Assembly: GCA_023447635.1 (NCBI GenBank)
Contig: JAEXNA010000217.1
Location: forward strand, 67,048 to 131,047
Source of the DNA: Vulcanimicrobiota bacterium
GTDB lineage: Bacteria; Vulcanimicrobiota; Xenobia; Xenobiales; JADMJV01
Direction: 5' to 3'
DNA length: 64,000 bases
Numbering within the stretch: position 1 is the first letter of the stretch; every line of letters begins with the position of its first letter. Shown here in pieces: positions 1-7,797 of this stretch. A program made the position numbers and the translations under genes. The notes under the pieces were generated by a model. The model ran no database searches. It was given only the letters and a program-made list of their open reading frames with translations, and had not been told where the DNA came from.

Positions 1-174
1 ATAGAGCTTATTCCCGTCTTCGCGACCGGCTCGCGTCCCCCTGGGTCGCTCGACGGGGGGTAGACTTGTCCTAGGCGGCTTGAGAAGGGGCCGACCCGGC
101 GACCGTCGTACCACGCCGCTTGCCGGATCGGGAAGGTCTGGCAGCAGTCGAAATGTTCAAAACGATGATTTGCG

Positions 175-351
175 ATGATTTGGATTAGCGCCGTCGGAAA
201 GATTCTGGCGATTCTGGCTCTCTATGTGCTGGCTTCGCTGCTAACCGAGCGCCGTCAGGGACGCCGGAACCGCCGCGTGGTGGGGTCGGAGGCTCGGGGC
301 GAGGCGTCGGCCGGCCGATCCAAAACTCGCCGATTCGGCCGCGTGGCCTGA
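175..351 (+). CDS. small single-pass membrane peptide (58 aa)
   Basis: Residues 8-24 form one hydrophobic helix (AVGKILAILALYVLASLL), followed by an Arg-rich cytoplasmic-type tail (ERRQGRRNRR). The stop codon TGA at 349-351 overlaps the Shine-Dalgarno-like TGAGGA of the next gene, which begins 11 bases later, so the two could be coupled. No clear ribosome binding site precedes the ATG at 175. I do not recognise the family. It is short, so it could be spurious, but the helix plus basic tail is protein-like and favours a real membrane microprotein. Confidence 0.4.
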   Translation: MIWISAVGKILAILALYVLASLLTERRQGRRNRRVVGSEARGEASAGRSKTRRFGRVA

Positions 352-362
352 GGATCATTTGC

Positions 363-692
363 ATGGCAGAGCGTAAGAAGAGCGCCAAAAAGACGCGCGT
401 CCCCGCAGAAAAGCCCGCCCCCGCTTCGAACGGGGTTCCCCCGGAGCTCAGAGCTCTTTGGGACGAGGCGCTGCGGCTGGAGATGGAGCTGGAGAAAGAG
501 CTGCTCGAGGACACCGTGAAAAGTGCCCAACTGGCGCTCGAAGAGCTTCACGCCGAAACCAAGACCCAGCCGTTCGAGCGTCGCCGTGGCCTGCGGCTGC
601 GCGAAAAGGCCGAACGGGTCGAACGCGCCTTCAACCGACTGCGCGCTCTGCGCACGGGCGAGATGCTGCCGGCTCGCCACCCGGATGATTAA
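363..692 (+). CDS. small charged coiled-coil protein, unknown function
   Basis: This 109-residue protein has a basic, disordered N-terminus (residues 1-24, Lys/Ala/Pro rich) and then an almost entirely helical, highly charged body with a coiled-coil pattern (WDEALRLEMELEKELLED and ERVERAFNRLRALR). A GAGGA ribosome binding site lies 8 bases before the ATG. It overlaps the next gene by 8 bases, so the pair is probably translationally coupled. No enzyme motif is visible and I do not recognise the family. A structural or partner role for the coupled FAD-domain protein is only inference. Confidence 0.6.
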   Translation: MAERKKSAKKTRVPAEKPAPASNGVPPELRALWDEALRLEMELEKELLEDTVKSAQLALEELHAETKTQPFERRRGLRLREKAERVERAFNRLRALRTGEMLPARHPDD

Positions 693-1878
693 CGTGCCGT
701 CGGGTCAGCTGAGCCGAGAGTCGGCGCTGTCTTCACTGAGCGCCGTGGTCTCGCGCGCCGCCGGCTCTTCGGGGGCAGATGCCGAGGCCGAACTGGCGCT
801 TCCCCTTCGTCACCGCTATCTTGGCGACAGCGAGGTCGCTTCGGCGGTGCTGGCCGAGCATAAGCCTGCGACGGTGGGGCCGTTCCTGGAACGGATGCTC
901 TGGCGCACCTACTGCCGAGGCTGGATGGAAGGGCGCTCCGGCGCTTACCTGACCTATCGGCGCCAGGTAGCCGACGACTTTCGTCGCTTTGGTGTCACCG
1001 AGGCGTATCAGAAGGCGCTGAGCGGCACGACGGGGCTAGACGCTTTCGACGCTTGGAATGAGGAACTTACCTCGCACGGGCGTTTGAGCTTTCCGGCGCG
1101 CCAATGGTACGCCTCGATCTGGATCTTCAGTCTACGTCTTCCGTGGAGTCTGGGTGCTGCGCACTTCCAGGAGCATCTGCTCGATGTCGACGCCGCCGAG
1201 GTCGTTCTAGGCTGGCGTTCGGTGGCCGGTCTGCAGCCTCCGGGCAAGCATCTTCTGGCCAAAGCCGACGAGATCGCCCGCTTCAGCGAAGGTCGCTTCG
1301 ATCTGAAAGGGCGACTCAACGAGTCGGCCGTGGCCCAGAAGGGGCCGGCTTTACCGCCCGCCGCCCTGATGCCGCTACCTCCCGCCGCAAGCGACCTGTT
1401 AGGCGAGAACTACGCTTTGCTGGTCACGCCCGAAGACCTGACGCCCGAGACCACCTCGATCGGTAGCCTTCGCCCCAAACTGGTGCTGATTCCCAGTCTG
1501 GAGTCGCTGGCTCCTTTCTCGTACCGCTTTAGCGCCCAGGTATCCCAGGCGACCACCGCCGCCCTGACCGAGACCCGTTTGCGTTTGGCCGAAGTTTACG
1601 GCTGTCCCGTGATCGACTTACCCCAGGGAGGCGACCTGGCCGGGGCGCTGGGTCAGCGGCTCGGCGAGGATGAGATTCCTCACCTGGTCTACCAGCATCC
1701 CACCGTGGGGCCGTGGCAAGACCTGGTGGTAGCCCTGACCGGGCGCGACGTCGGATTGCGCTTTTTCCCGCTGCGGCGCTCCTGGGATGCCGCGCTGTTC
1801 CCGCACGCCTCCCAGGGCTTTGCTCATTTCCAGAGCGCGGCGATGCCGCTTCTTACCCGGGCGCGCGGTCAGCTTTAG
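685..1878 (+). CDS. photolyase/cryptochrome-like FAD-binding domain protein without antenna domain
   Basis: Residues about 68-207 match the C-terminal FAD-binding half of the DNA photolyase/cryptochrome superfamily: FLERMLWRTYCRGW, then WYASIWIFSLRLPWSLGAAH, HLLDVDAAEVVLGWRSVAG and IARFSEGRF. These follow the order of the bacterial group annotated as FAD-binding domain-containing photolyase-like proteins. The N-terminal Rossmann antenna domain is absent. The HNR-type motif that normally precedes the core is replaced by SFPARQW, so repair activity is uncertain. Residues about 230-397 form a second region I cannot assign. The ATG at 685 is chosen because it sits in an ATGATTAA overlap with the preceding gene; the frame runs open further upstream but there it shadows that gene. 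Family assignment is fairly secure, function is not. Confidence 0.65.
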   Translation: MINVPSGQLSRESALSSLSAVVSRAAGSSGADAEAELALPLRHRYLGDSEVASAVLAEHKPATVGPFLERMLWRTYCRGWMEGRSGAYLTYRRQVADDFRRFGVTEAYQKALSGTTGLDAFDAWNEELTSHGRLSFPARQWYASIWIFSLRLPWSLGAAHFQEHLLDVDAAEVVLGWRSVAGLQPPGKHLLAKADEIARFSEGRFDLKGRLNESAVAQKGPALPPAALMPLPPAASDLLGENYALLVTPEDLTPETTSIGSLRPKLVLIPSLESLAPFSYRFSAQVSQATTAALTETRLRLAEVYGCPVIDLPQGGDLAGALGQRLGEDEIPHLVYQHPTVGPWQDLVVALTGRDVGLRFFPLRRSWDAALFPHASQGFAHFQSAAMPLLTRARGQL

Positions 1879-1910
1879 CCAGAGCGAGTAGCTCTCGACC
1901 TACCGGAGCC

Positions 1911-1940
1911 GTCAAGACTTCTTATTGTTTAAGTCTTGAC
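1911..1940. repeat. perfect 10-bp inverted repeat upstream of PilZ gene
   Basis: GTCAAGACTT and AAGTCTTGAC are exact reverse complements separated by 10 bases. The element lies between the photolyase-like gene and the PilZ gene and is AT-richer than its surroundings. No T-run follows, so it is not a typical intrinsic terminator. The right arm ends in TTGAC, which could be part of a -35 box with a weak TAGGAA -10 at 1959-1964. An operator for the PilZ gene is therefore possible. Confidence 0.5.
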
Positions 1941-1986
1941 GAACTCTCTCCCGCTTGATAGGAATGGGTATCACCGGAGGTGGGGG

Positions 1987-2508
1987 ATGCTAGCCTTATT
2001 CGGGCCTATCAAGGCGGAAGTTCACGAGAGCGAACTTCCCTTTCTCAAAGTCAAACCGCAGCGCAAGCTGTCCCGGACGCCGCAGATCGTCTCGGCCAGG
2101 GTCGGCGAACGCGCGTTTCGGCTCAAGGTTAAGCCGGTCGAACGCGGTAGCGACTCGACCTGGGTCGAAGTGGTGGACTTCTTCGGTTCGCGCTACACTT
2201 TGGCTACGGCGCTCGGCGCCCTCGAAGAGCGTCGCATCGCTCCCCGACGTCGCGCCACCCTCACCGTCCGCTCTCCTGATCTCCCCGGCTTTCGTGCTAC
2301 GACTTTGGACGTTTCTAACAGCGGACTCCGCCTGGCCACCGCCGGCCCGCTGGAGGTTGGCGTTCGGGTCCGGATGGAGATCGACGGACGCGAACCGTCC
2401 CAGCGAGCCACCGACCTCTCGGGTGTTACCGTGTGGTCCTGCCGAAGGCCTGACGACGGCTATCAGGTGGGGATCCGCTTGCTCAGTACCCGAGTCAGCG
2501 TCGGATAA
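1987..2508 (+). CDS. PilZ domain protein
   Basis: This is a 173-residue cytoplasmic protein. The C-terminal half carries PilZ signatures: an Arg-rich RRIAPRRRATLTV segment followed by TLDVSNSGLRL, matching the RxxxR and D/NxSxxG elements that bind cyclic di-GMP. The N-terminal 75 residues have no recognised domain. The ATG at 1987 is preferred over an upstream ATG at 1936 because a GGAGG lies just before it. Canonical PilZ proteins respond to cyclic di-GMP, which fits the GGDEF protein and the tandem PilZ protein elsewhere in the window. The output is unknown. Confidence 0.75.
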   Translation: MLALFGPIKAEVHESELPFLKVKPQRKLSRTPQIVSARVGERAFRLKVKPVERGSDSTWVEVVDFFGSRYTLATALGALEERRIAPRRRATLTVRSPDLPGFRATTLDVSNSGLRLATAGPLEVGVRVRMEIDGREPSQRATDLSGVTVWSCRRPDDGYQVGIRLLSTRVSVG

Positions 2509-2515
2509 ACAATAA

Positions 2516-2541
2516 CGCGCCGCCCCAAAAGGGACGGCGCG
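2516..2541. terminator. bidirectional hairpin between convergent PilZ and acs genes
   Basis: An 11-bp stem with one mismatch (CGCGCCGCCCC against GGGACGGCGCG) and an AAAA loop lies just after the PilZ stop codon. On the minus strand it is followed by a T-rich stretch (GTTATTGTTTA), so it should also end the acs transcript. Confidence 0.7.
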
Positions 2542-2607
2542 CTGCTTTCAGCCCGGAGGACGAGCCGGGACCGAAACGACGCGGTTCTCTTCGCGTCGCC
2601 CGTTCGG

Positions 2608-4491
2608 CTAGTCTTCGAGCGTCGAGGTGTCGCCGATCGGCTGACCCAGCAGTTCCGCCCTCAGCAGGCGACGCATGATCTTACCGCTGCGCGTTTTGGG
2701 CAGTTTTTCCACGAAGCGGACCTCTTCGGGCCGAGCGATCTTGGAAAGTTGGGTGCCGACCCACTCGGTCAGCGCCTCCTCCAACTTCTCCGAAGGCTCC
2801 AGACCAGCTTTCAGAGTCACGAAAGCGTGGATGGCGTTGCCCTTGAGTTCGTGGGGGATGCCCACGGCGGCCGCTTCGACCACGTCGGGGTGAGCCACCA
2901 GCGCGCTTTCAATCTCGGCCGTGCCCAGGCGGTAGCCGCTAACCTTGATGACGTCGTCCATACGACCGATCACCCAGATGTAGCCGTCGTCATCCTTGCG
3001 GGCAGAGTCGCCGGTGAAGTACATGCCTTCGATGGTCGACCAGTACACCTCCCTGTAGAGTTCGGGGTTCTTGTACAGGGTGCGCAGCATCGACGGCCAC
3101 GGCTTTTTGACGACCAGGAATCCGTCGGCGCCGTTGGGCACCGGCGTTCCGTTTTCATCCACCACGTCGACCTCGATACCGGGCAGCGGTCGGGTCGGAC
3201 TACCGGGCTTCAGGGGAACGACCGGGGTGGGCGAGATCATGAACGATCCGGTCTCGGTCTGCCACCAGGTATCCATGATGGGGCAGCGCTCTTTGCCGAT
3301 GACGCGATGGAACCAGCGCCACGCCTCGGGATTGATCGGCTCGCCCACCGAACCCAGCAGACGCAGCGAACTGAGGTCGTGCTTCTCGGGCCAGGCGTCG
3401 CCGTAGCGCATCAGGCCGCGGATAGCGGTCGGGGTCGAGTACAGAATGTTGATGCCGTACTTCTCGACCATCCTCCACCAGCGGTCGGGGTACGGGGTCC
3501 CGGGCGAGCCTTCATACATGAACTGCGTGGCTCCAGTCAGGAACGGACCGTAGACGATGTAAGAGTGTCCGGTCACCCAGCCCGCATCGGCGGTACACCA
3601 GTAGCGGTCCTCTTCGCGCATGTCGAAGACGGCCTTCATGGTGTAGTGCACACCGACCTGATAGCCGCCGTGCACGTGCAGGATCCCCTTGGGTTTTCCC
3701 GTGGTTCCCGAGGTGTAGAGGATGAACAGCGGGTGTTCGGCGTCGACCGGCTCGGGGGGGCAGGGGCGCTGTGAGACAGGCAGGTCGGCCAGTTCGTGGT
3801 ACCAGAAGTCGCGGCCCGGCTCCATGTTCACCGGTTCCGCGTCGCCCAGCCGTTTGACCACCAGAACAGCGGTGACGCTGGCGCTCTTGCGCACGGCTTC
3901 GTCGACGATGCTCTTGAGCGGGATATGCTTGCGGTTCATCAGGCCGCCGTCGGCCGTGATGATCACTTTGCTAGCGGCATCTTCGATGCGCGAGGTCAGG
4001 GCGTCGGCCGAGAAGCCTCCGAAGATCACGGAGTGCACAGCGCCAAGACGGGCACAGGCCATGATGGCGAAGATCTGCTCGGGGATACGCGGCATGTAGA
4101 CGGTGACGCGGTCGCCCTTCTGCACGCCCAGGCTGCGCAGAACGTTGGCAAACTTGCACACCTCGCGGTGCATCGCCAGGTAGCTAAAGCTACGGGATTC
4201 GCCGGTTTCGGATTCCCACACCAGAGCCAGTTTGTTGCGGCGAGGGCCGCGCAAGTGTCGGTCGAGGCAGTTGTGGGTGATGTTGGTCTTGGCTCCGACG
4301 AACCATTTGGCGAAGGGCGCCTGCCAGTCGAGCACCTGGGTCCAGGGTTCGAACCACTCGAGCTCTTGAGCTTGCCTTTCCCAGAAGCCTTCGAAGTCGC
4401 GTTCGGCTTCTGCTCTCTGGGCATCCCAGTCGGGCATGTGGGCCTTTTCCAGAATCTCTGGAATGGGGTGATAGATGTCCGTTTCCGTCAT
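2608..4491 (-). CDS. acs: acetyl-CoA synthetase (AMP-forming)
   Basis: This 627-residue ANL-superfamily enzyme would activate acetate to acetyl-CoA through acetyl-AMP. The acetyl-CoA synthetase N-terminal domain covers about residues 20-80. The phosphate-binding motif YTSGTTGKPKG is at 259-269, WWQTETG lies in the middle and the hinge GRMDDVIKVSGYRLG near the C-terminus. PKTRSGKIMRR carries Lys604, the residue reversibly acetylated in this family. Length is slightly below the usual 650. The neighbouring minus-strand RNase H and amidohydrolase genes may be co-transcribed with it (gap 37 bases). A propionyl-CoA synthetase is less likely given the overall match. Confidence 0.93.
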   Translation of the reverse strand: MTETDIYHPIPEILEKAHMPDWDAQRAEAERDFEGFWERQAQELEWFEPWTQVLDWQAPFAKWFVGAKTNITHNCLDRHLRGPRRNKLALVWESETGESRSFSYLAMHREVCKFANVLRSLGVQKGDRVTVYMPRIPEQIFAIMACARLGAVHSVIFGGFSADALTSRIEDAASKVIITADGGLMNRKHIPLKSIVDEAVRKSASVTAVLVVKRLGDAEPVNMEPGRDFWYHELADLPVSQRPCPPEPVDAEHPLFILYTSGTTGKPKGILHVHGGYQVGVHYTMKAVFDMREEDRYWCTADAGWVTGHSYIVYGPFLTGATQFMYEGSPGTPYPDRWWRMVEKYGINILYSTPTAIRGLMRYGDAWPEKHDLSSLRLLGSVGEPINPEAWRWFHRVIGKERCPIMDTWWQTETGSFMISPTPVVPLKPGSPTRPLPGIEVDVVDENGTPVPNGADGFLVVKKPWPSMLRTLYKNPELYREVYWSTIEGMYFTGDSARKDDDGYIWVIGRMDDVIKVSGYRLGTAEIESALVAHPDVVEAAAVGIPHELKGNAIHAFVTLKAGLEPSEKLEEALTEWVGTQLSKIARPEEVRFVEKLPKTRSGKIMRRLLRAELLGQPIGDTSTLED

Positions 4492-4528
4492 CGCGATGGG
4501 CCTTTCTACTAAGGGGTCGATGGGTAGG

Positions 4529-5563
4529 TCAGGACTGGGTTAGCGACTTCAGCTCTTTCTTGTCGCCAAAAACCCAGTCGACGCCGCCGAACTGTCGGAT
4601 CAGCTGGCGGGTCTTGCCGTGCAGGGGGATCAGGCGCTCGCTTTTGACGCCGTACACCCCCTGGATCTGTTTGATCATCAGGTCGCGTGAAGATTCCACG
4701 CGGATTTTGAACTCTGCGGGGGGGCGCCCGGCGGTCTCGAGAGTGCTCAAGAGGTCGGCCAGAGCGCCGTTGAGGGTGTGGTATTCAGCCTCGTCGAGGG
4801 TGATGGCGTTCGGCACCGTCACGGTCTCTTCCCGGGACCGGTTGGGGGTGCGAAGCTGGTAATACCCATCGGCTTTGGTACGGCCGGTCATGGCGGCAAA
4901 CAGCTTGAGATGGTAGTGCGGTTGGCCGGGAGATCCCAGGGGAGGGGAGGCGGGTAGAGCCTCCGGCTGGGAAGCCGAGGAGGGGCGGGCCGCCTCGTCG
5001 GGCAGCCGCGTCTCCATGGCCATGGCGGCCTCTTTGGCCAGCACGTCGGCCCGTTCGTTCCACTCGGTGCCCACGTGTGCGCGCGTCCATCGGAAGGTGA
5101 TCTTGACCTTCTGCGCGCGGGCCACCGACGACAGCTGGTCGAAGCGCTGCCAGAGGTCGCGGTTCTTATGTTTTTTCCATTTGCCCTGAGCGCAGTGAAC
5201 CACGTACTGCGAGTCGCAGACGATCTCGACCTCGCTGGGCAACGGCAGCTTATCCTGGTGAGTGCGGTAGAGCAGTTCCAGGATGGCGATCGCTCCGGCG
5301 ATCTCGGCCCGATTGTTCGAAGTAGGAGGCTCCGAGGTTCGGGCCGGCACCCCGCCGTTGACTTCGAAAGCGCCGCTCTCGAGCACGAACACCGAGGCGA
5401 AGCCGATCACTCCACCGGGGTTGATGATCGGGGCCGAGCCGTCGGTGTAGACTTCCCACTTCGGCATGGCGTGCAGCTTCTGCCAGGCTTGGGGCTGCTG
5501 CTCGAGAGCCCGGGCGATCCCTTCGCGGACCGAACTGAGTTCAGGGATAGGCGCCTGGCTCAT
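4529..5563 (-). CDS. rnhA: RNase HI fused to a degenerate second RNase H-like domain
   Basis: In this 344-residue protein, residues 35-180 are an RNase HI with a complete catalytic set: Asp41 in YTDGSA, Glu87 in NNRAE, Asp117 in CDSQYV, His163 in RAHVG and Asp172 in NERAD. It would cleave RNA in RNA-DNA hybrids. After a Ser/Pro linker, residues about 210-340 resemble the second bacterial RNase HI group (DEAEYHTL, LMIKQIQGVYGVKS). There the Asp is replaced in VESSRD and the terminal Asp motif is missing, so this half is probably inactive and may bind nucleic acid. The ATG at 5563 overlaps the amidohydrolase stop as ATGA, indicating translational coupling. Confidence 0.8.
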   Translation of the reverse strand: MSQAPIPELSSVREGIARALEQQPQAWQKLHAMPKWEVYTDGSAPIINPGGVIGFASVFVLESGAFEVNGGVPARTSEPPTSNNRAEIAGAIAILELLYRTHQDKLPLPSEVEIVCDSQYVVHCAQGKWKKHKNRDLWQRFDQLSSVARAQKVKITFRWTRAHVGTEWNERADVLAKEAAMAMETRLPDEAARPSSASQPEALPASPPLGSPGQPHYHLKLFAAMTGRTKADGYYQLRTPNRSREETVTVPNAITLDEAEYHTLNGALADLLSTLETAGRPPAEFKIRVESSRDLMIKQIQGVYGVKSERLIPLHGKTRQLIRQFGGVDWVFGDKKELKSLTQS

Positions 5564-6771
5564 TGGGCAGCGAAGTGGTCGGCCAGGCGGTCGACGCAAG
5601 CCAGGAACAGTTCGACCCCGATCGGTAGCGCTTCTTCGTCGACGGTGAAGCGGGGGTGGTGGTGGCTGTAGCAGGCCTGCACGTTCTCGTTGTAGGCCCC
5701 CAGGAAGAAAAAGCAGCCAGGGACCTCCTGCAAGTAGTAGGCCATGTCCTCTCCGCCCATGGAGCGGGCGTCGTGCCGCTGTTCCAGCGGAGCCACCTTC
5801 AGCAGGTCGCGGCAAGCGCTTTCCACCACGGAGGTGACGGCGGGGTCGTTGACCAGGACGGGGTAGCCTTCGCGCCAGTGCAGTTCGACGGTGGCGCCGT
5901 GCGCTTCGGCGGTAGAACGTGCCAGACGTTCAAACTGCTGCTTGGCCTGCTTGCGGACGTCTTCGTTATAGGTGCGCAGGGTGCCGCCCAGTTCGGCGTG
6001 CGGGGGAATGATGTTGTAAGCGGTTCCGGCGTGGAAGCGCGTGATGGTAAAGACCGTCGGCTGCTTGGGCTCGATGGCCCGGGTCATCATGGTCTGAGCG
6101 GCGGTGACGATATGCGCGGCCGTGGTGATGGGGTCGACGCCTTCGTGAGGAGAGGCGGCGTGGGTCCCCAAGCCGACCACTTTAAGGTCGAACTCGTCGG
6201 TGGCGGCCAGCATCGGGCCGGGGCAGAAGTTCACGTGGCCAGTGTTGAGATGCAGCCAGAGATGCAGGCCCAAGGCGGCTTGAACGCCGTCCATGACCCC
6301 TTCGGCGATCATCGGGGCAGCCCCGCCGGGACCTTCTTCGGCGGGCTGGAACAGCACTCTGACCGTCCCGCGCAGCGTCTCCCGGCGCTGCTGAAGGAGC
6401 TTGGCGGTAACCAGCAAGATGGCGGTGTGACCGTCGTGACCGCAGGCGTGCATTTTGCCCGGGCTGGTCGAGGCAAACTCGAGGCCGGTCTCTTCGAGGA
6501 TCGGCAGAGCGTCCATATCGGCTCGGATCAGGATGGTGGGGCCGGGCAGCGCGCCCACGATGTCGGCGGTGACGCCCGTTTTGGCGATGCCGGTACGCGG
6601 GGTCAGACCAAGACTTTTCAGATAGGTCGCTACCACACCCGAAGTGCGGAACTCTTCGAAACCGAGTTCGGGATGTTGATGAAAGTCTCGTCTCAGCGCG
6701 ACCAACTCGTCTTGCAGGGAAAGCACGTCGGCCGAGAGTTGGGGCGGGACGCAGGCGGTAGTCAAGGACAT
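5560..6771 (-). CDS. M20D-family amidohydrolase (N-acyl amino acid / hippurate hydrolase type)
   Basis: This 403-residue metal-dependent amidohydrolase resembles the IAA-Leu/hippurate hydrolase group, which releases amino acids or aromatic acids from N-acyl conjugates. LRRDFHQHPELGFEE lies at 26-40. The metal-binding signature MHACGHDGHTA at 107-117 includes the characteristic Cys110. An acidic EEGPGG motif follows, and MGGEDMAYY is near the C-terminus. Length matches the family. The substrate cannot be told from sequence. It is the first gene of a coupled pair with the double RNase H gene, a combination with no obvious functional logic. Confidence 0.87.
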   Translation of the reverse strand: MSLTTACVPPQLSADVLSLQDELVALRRDFHQHPELGFEEFRTSGVVATYLKSLGLTPRTGIAKTGVTADIVGALPGPTILIRADMDALPILEETGLEFASTSPGKMHACGHDGHTAILLVTAKLLQQRRETLRGTVRVLFQPAEEGPGGAAPMIAEGVMDGVQAALGLHLWLHLNTGHVNFCPGPMLAATDEFDLKVVGLGTHAASPHEGVDPITTAAHIVTAAQTMMTRAIEPKQPTVFTITRFHAGTAYNIIPPHAELGGTLRTYNEDVRKQAKQQFERLARSTAEAHGATVELHWREGYPVLVNDPAVTSVVESACRDLLKVAPLEQRHDARSMGGEDMAYYLQEVPGCFFFLGAYNENVQACYSHHHPRFTVDEEALPIGVELFLACVDRLADHFAAQ

Positions 6772-6925
6772 AGGTTTCCCTTCGTTTTCCCGTTTGCCGG
6801 GGCCTTCTGCGCTCTGTCATGTTCCCAGCCGGAGTATCCCGGCGGCTGAAGGCTCTGGTCTTGCGGGTAGCGAACAGGCGCCGGACCGGTATGCCCCGTT
6901 TGGGGAGTCGGTCGAAAGGACCCTC

Positions 6926-7729
6926 ATGACAAGCGACACCTCCCTCAACGACCTCTCGTCGTCCCTATCCTCTTCGGACGAGGTCGAGGCCGAGCCGGCC
7001 CTCGAGGCCACGGTTCTGGTGGTGGATGACGAACCGAACATCGTGACCTTGTTAGAGACCTGGCTCGAGACCATCGGCTGCAAGGTCGTGTCGGCGGGCG
7101 ACGGTGAGAAGGGGGTCGAAAAGGCTCGTGAGGTGCTTCCCGACCTGATCTTGATGGACGGTATGATGCCCAGGATGAGCGGCTTCGACGCCTGCAAACT
7201 GTTGAAGGACGACAAGGCGACACGCGACATTCCGCTGATCTTCTTGACCGTTCAGGGCGAAGTCCAGGATGTGGTCAAAGGGCTCGAGTTGGGCGCGCAC
7301 GGCTATATGACCAAGCCGTTCAAGCCGCAGGAGTTGCTGGCCCGCGTGCGCTCGACCCTGAAGATCAAGCAGATTCAGGACCGTCTGAAGCAGCATACCC
7401 AGACCTTGCGCAAGCGCTGGGACTGGATTCACGGTGCGGTCGAGAAGCTGCCGCTGGGGCTGATGGTGCTCGATGGCGAGACGTCCGAACTCTTGTTCTG
7501 CAACGAGCGATGGAACGCGTTGCTGAGCTGCGACTTCGGATCCGGTACGGGTTCGGCCGGTCAGCTGTTCGAGTTTCGCGGAGAAGGCGATGTGCTGGGC
7601 TCGAGCGTCGAGGTGGAAGGACGATTTGAAGTCCTGGTCCAGGGAACGTCCCGAGGTAGCTTTGAACTGCGGGCCTGTTCGTTCGAAAAGAACGGCAAAG
7701 TCGGTCGGCAAGTCGTCTTGCTCGGCTAA
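6926..7729 (+). CDS. response regulator with C-terminal PAS-like domain
   Basis: This 267-residue protein has an N-terminal receiver domain at about 28-145: acidic pair Asp34-Asp35, phospho-acceptor Asp78 in LILMDGMMP, Thr108 and Lys130 in TKPFKP. A helical connector (KIKQIQDRLKQHTQTLRKR) leads into a PAS-like sensor module beginning GAVEKLPLGLMVLDG. There is no DNA-binding or catalytic output domain, so it probably works through protein contacts. The first about 25 residues are Ser/Glu-rich and disordered. The ATG at 6926 has an AAAGGA 5 bases upstream. No partner kinase is adjacent. Confidence 0.85.
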   Translation: MTSDTSLNDLSSSLSSSDEVEAEPALEATVLVVDDEPNIVTLLETWLETIGCKVVSAGDGEKGVEKAREVLPDLILMDGMMPRMSGFDACKLLKDDKATRDIPLIFLTVQGEVQDVVKGLELGAHGYMTKPFKPQELLARVRSTLKIKQIQDRLKQHTQTLRKRWDWIHGAVEKLPLGLMVLDGETSELLFCNERWNALLSCDFGSGTGSAGQLFEFRGEGDVLGSSVEVEGRFEVLVQGTSRGSFELRACSFEKNGKVGRQVVLLG

Positions 7730-7738
7730 ACTACGGCA

Positions 7739-7785
7739 GGGGAAAGAAAAAGAGACCGGCGTGTCCGGTCTCTTTTTCTTTCCCC
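7739..7785. terminator. perfect 21-bp bidirectional terminator
   Basis: Two exact 21-base complementary arms flank a five-base loop. The outer part is A-rich on the left and T-rich on the right, so each strand shows a GC hairpin followed by a T-run. It separates the convergent response regulator and giant TPR genes. Confidence 0.9.
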
Positions 7786-7797
7786 GCTGAGAGCGGG

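Noticed and set aside
115..175. Possible small SRP RNA (GGTCTGGCAGCAG)
   Set aside because: Lacks the conserved GGTCAGG-GGAAGCAGCC loop arrangement.
2749..3774. 341-residue plus-strand frame inside acs
   Set aside because: Antisense shadow of a clear acetyl-CoA synthetase; no recognisable protein content.
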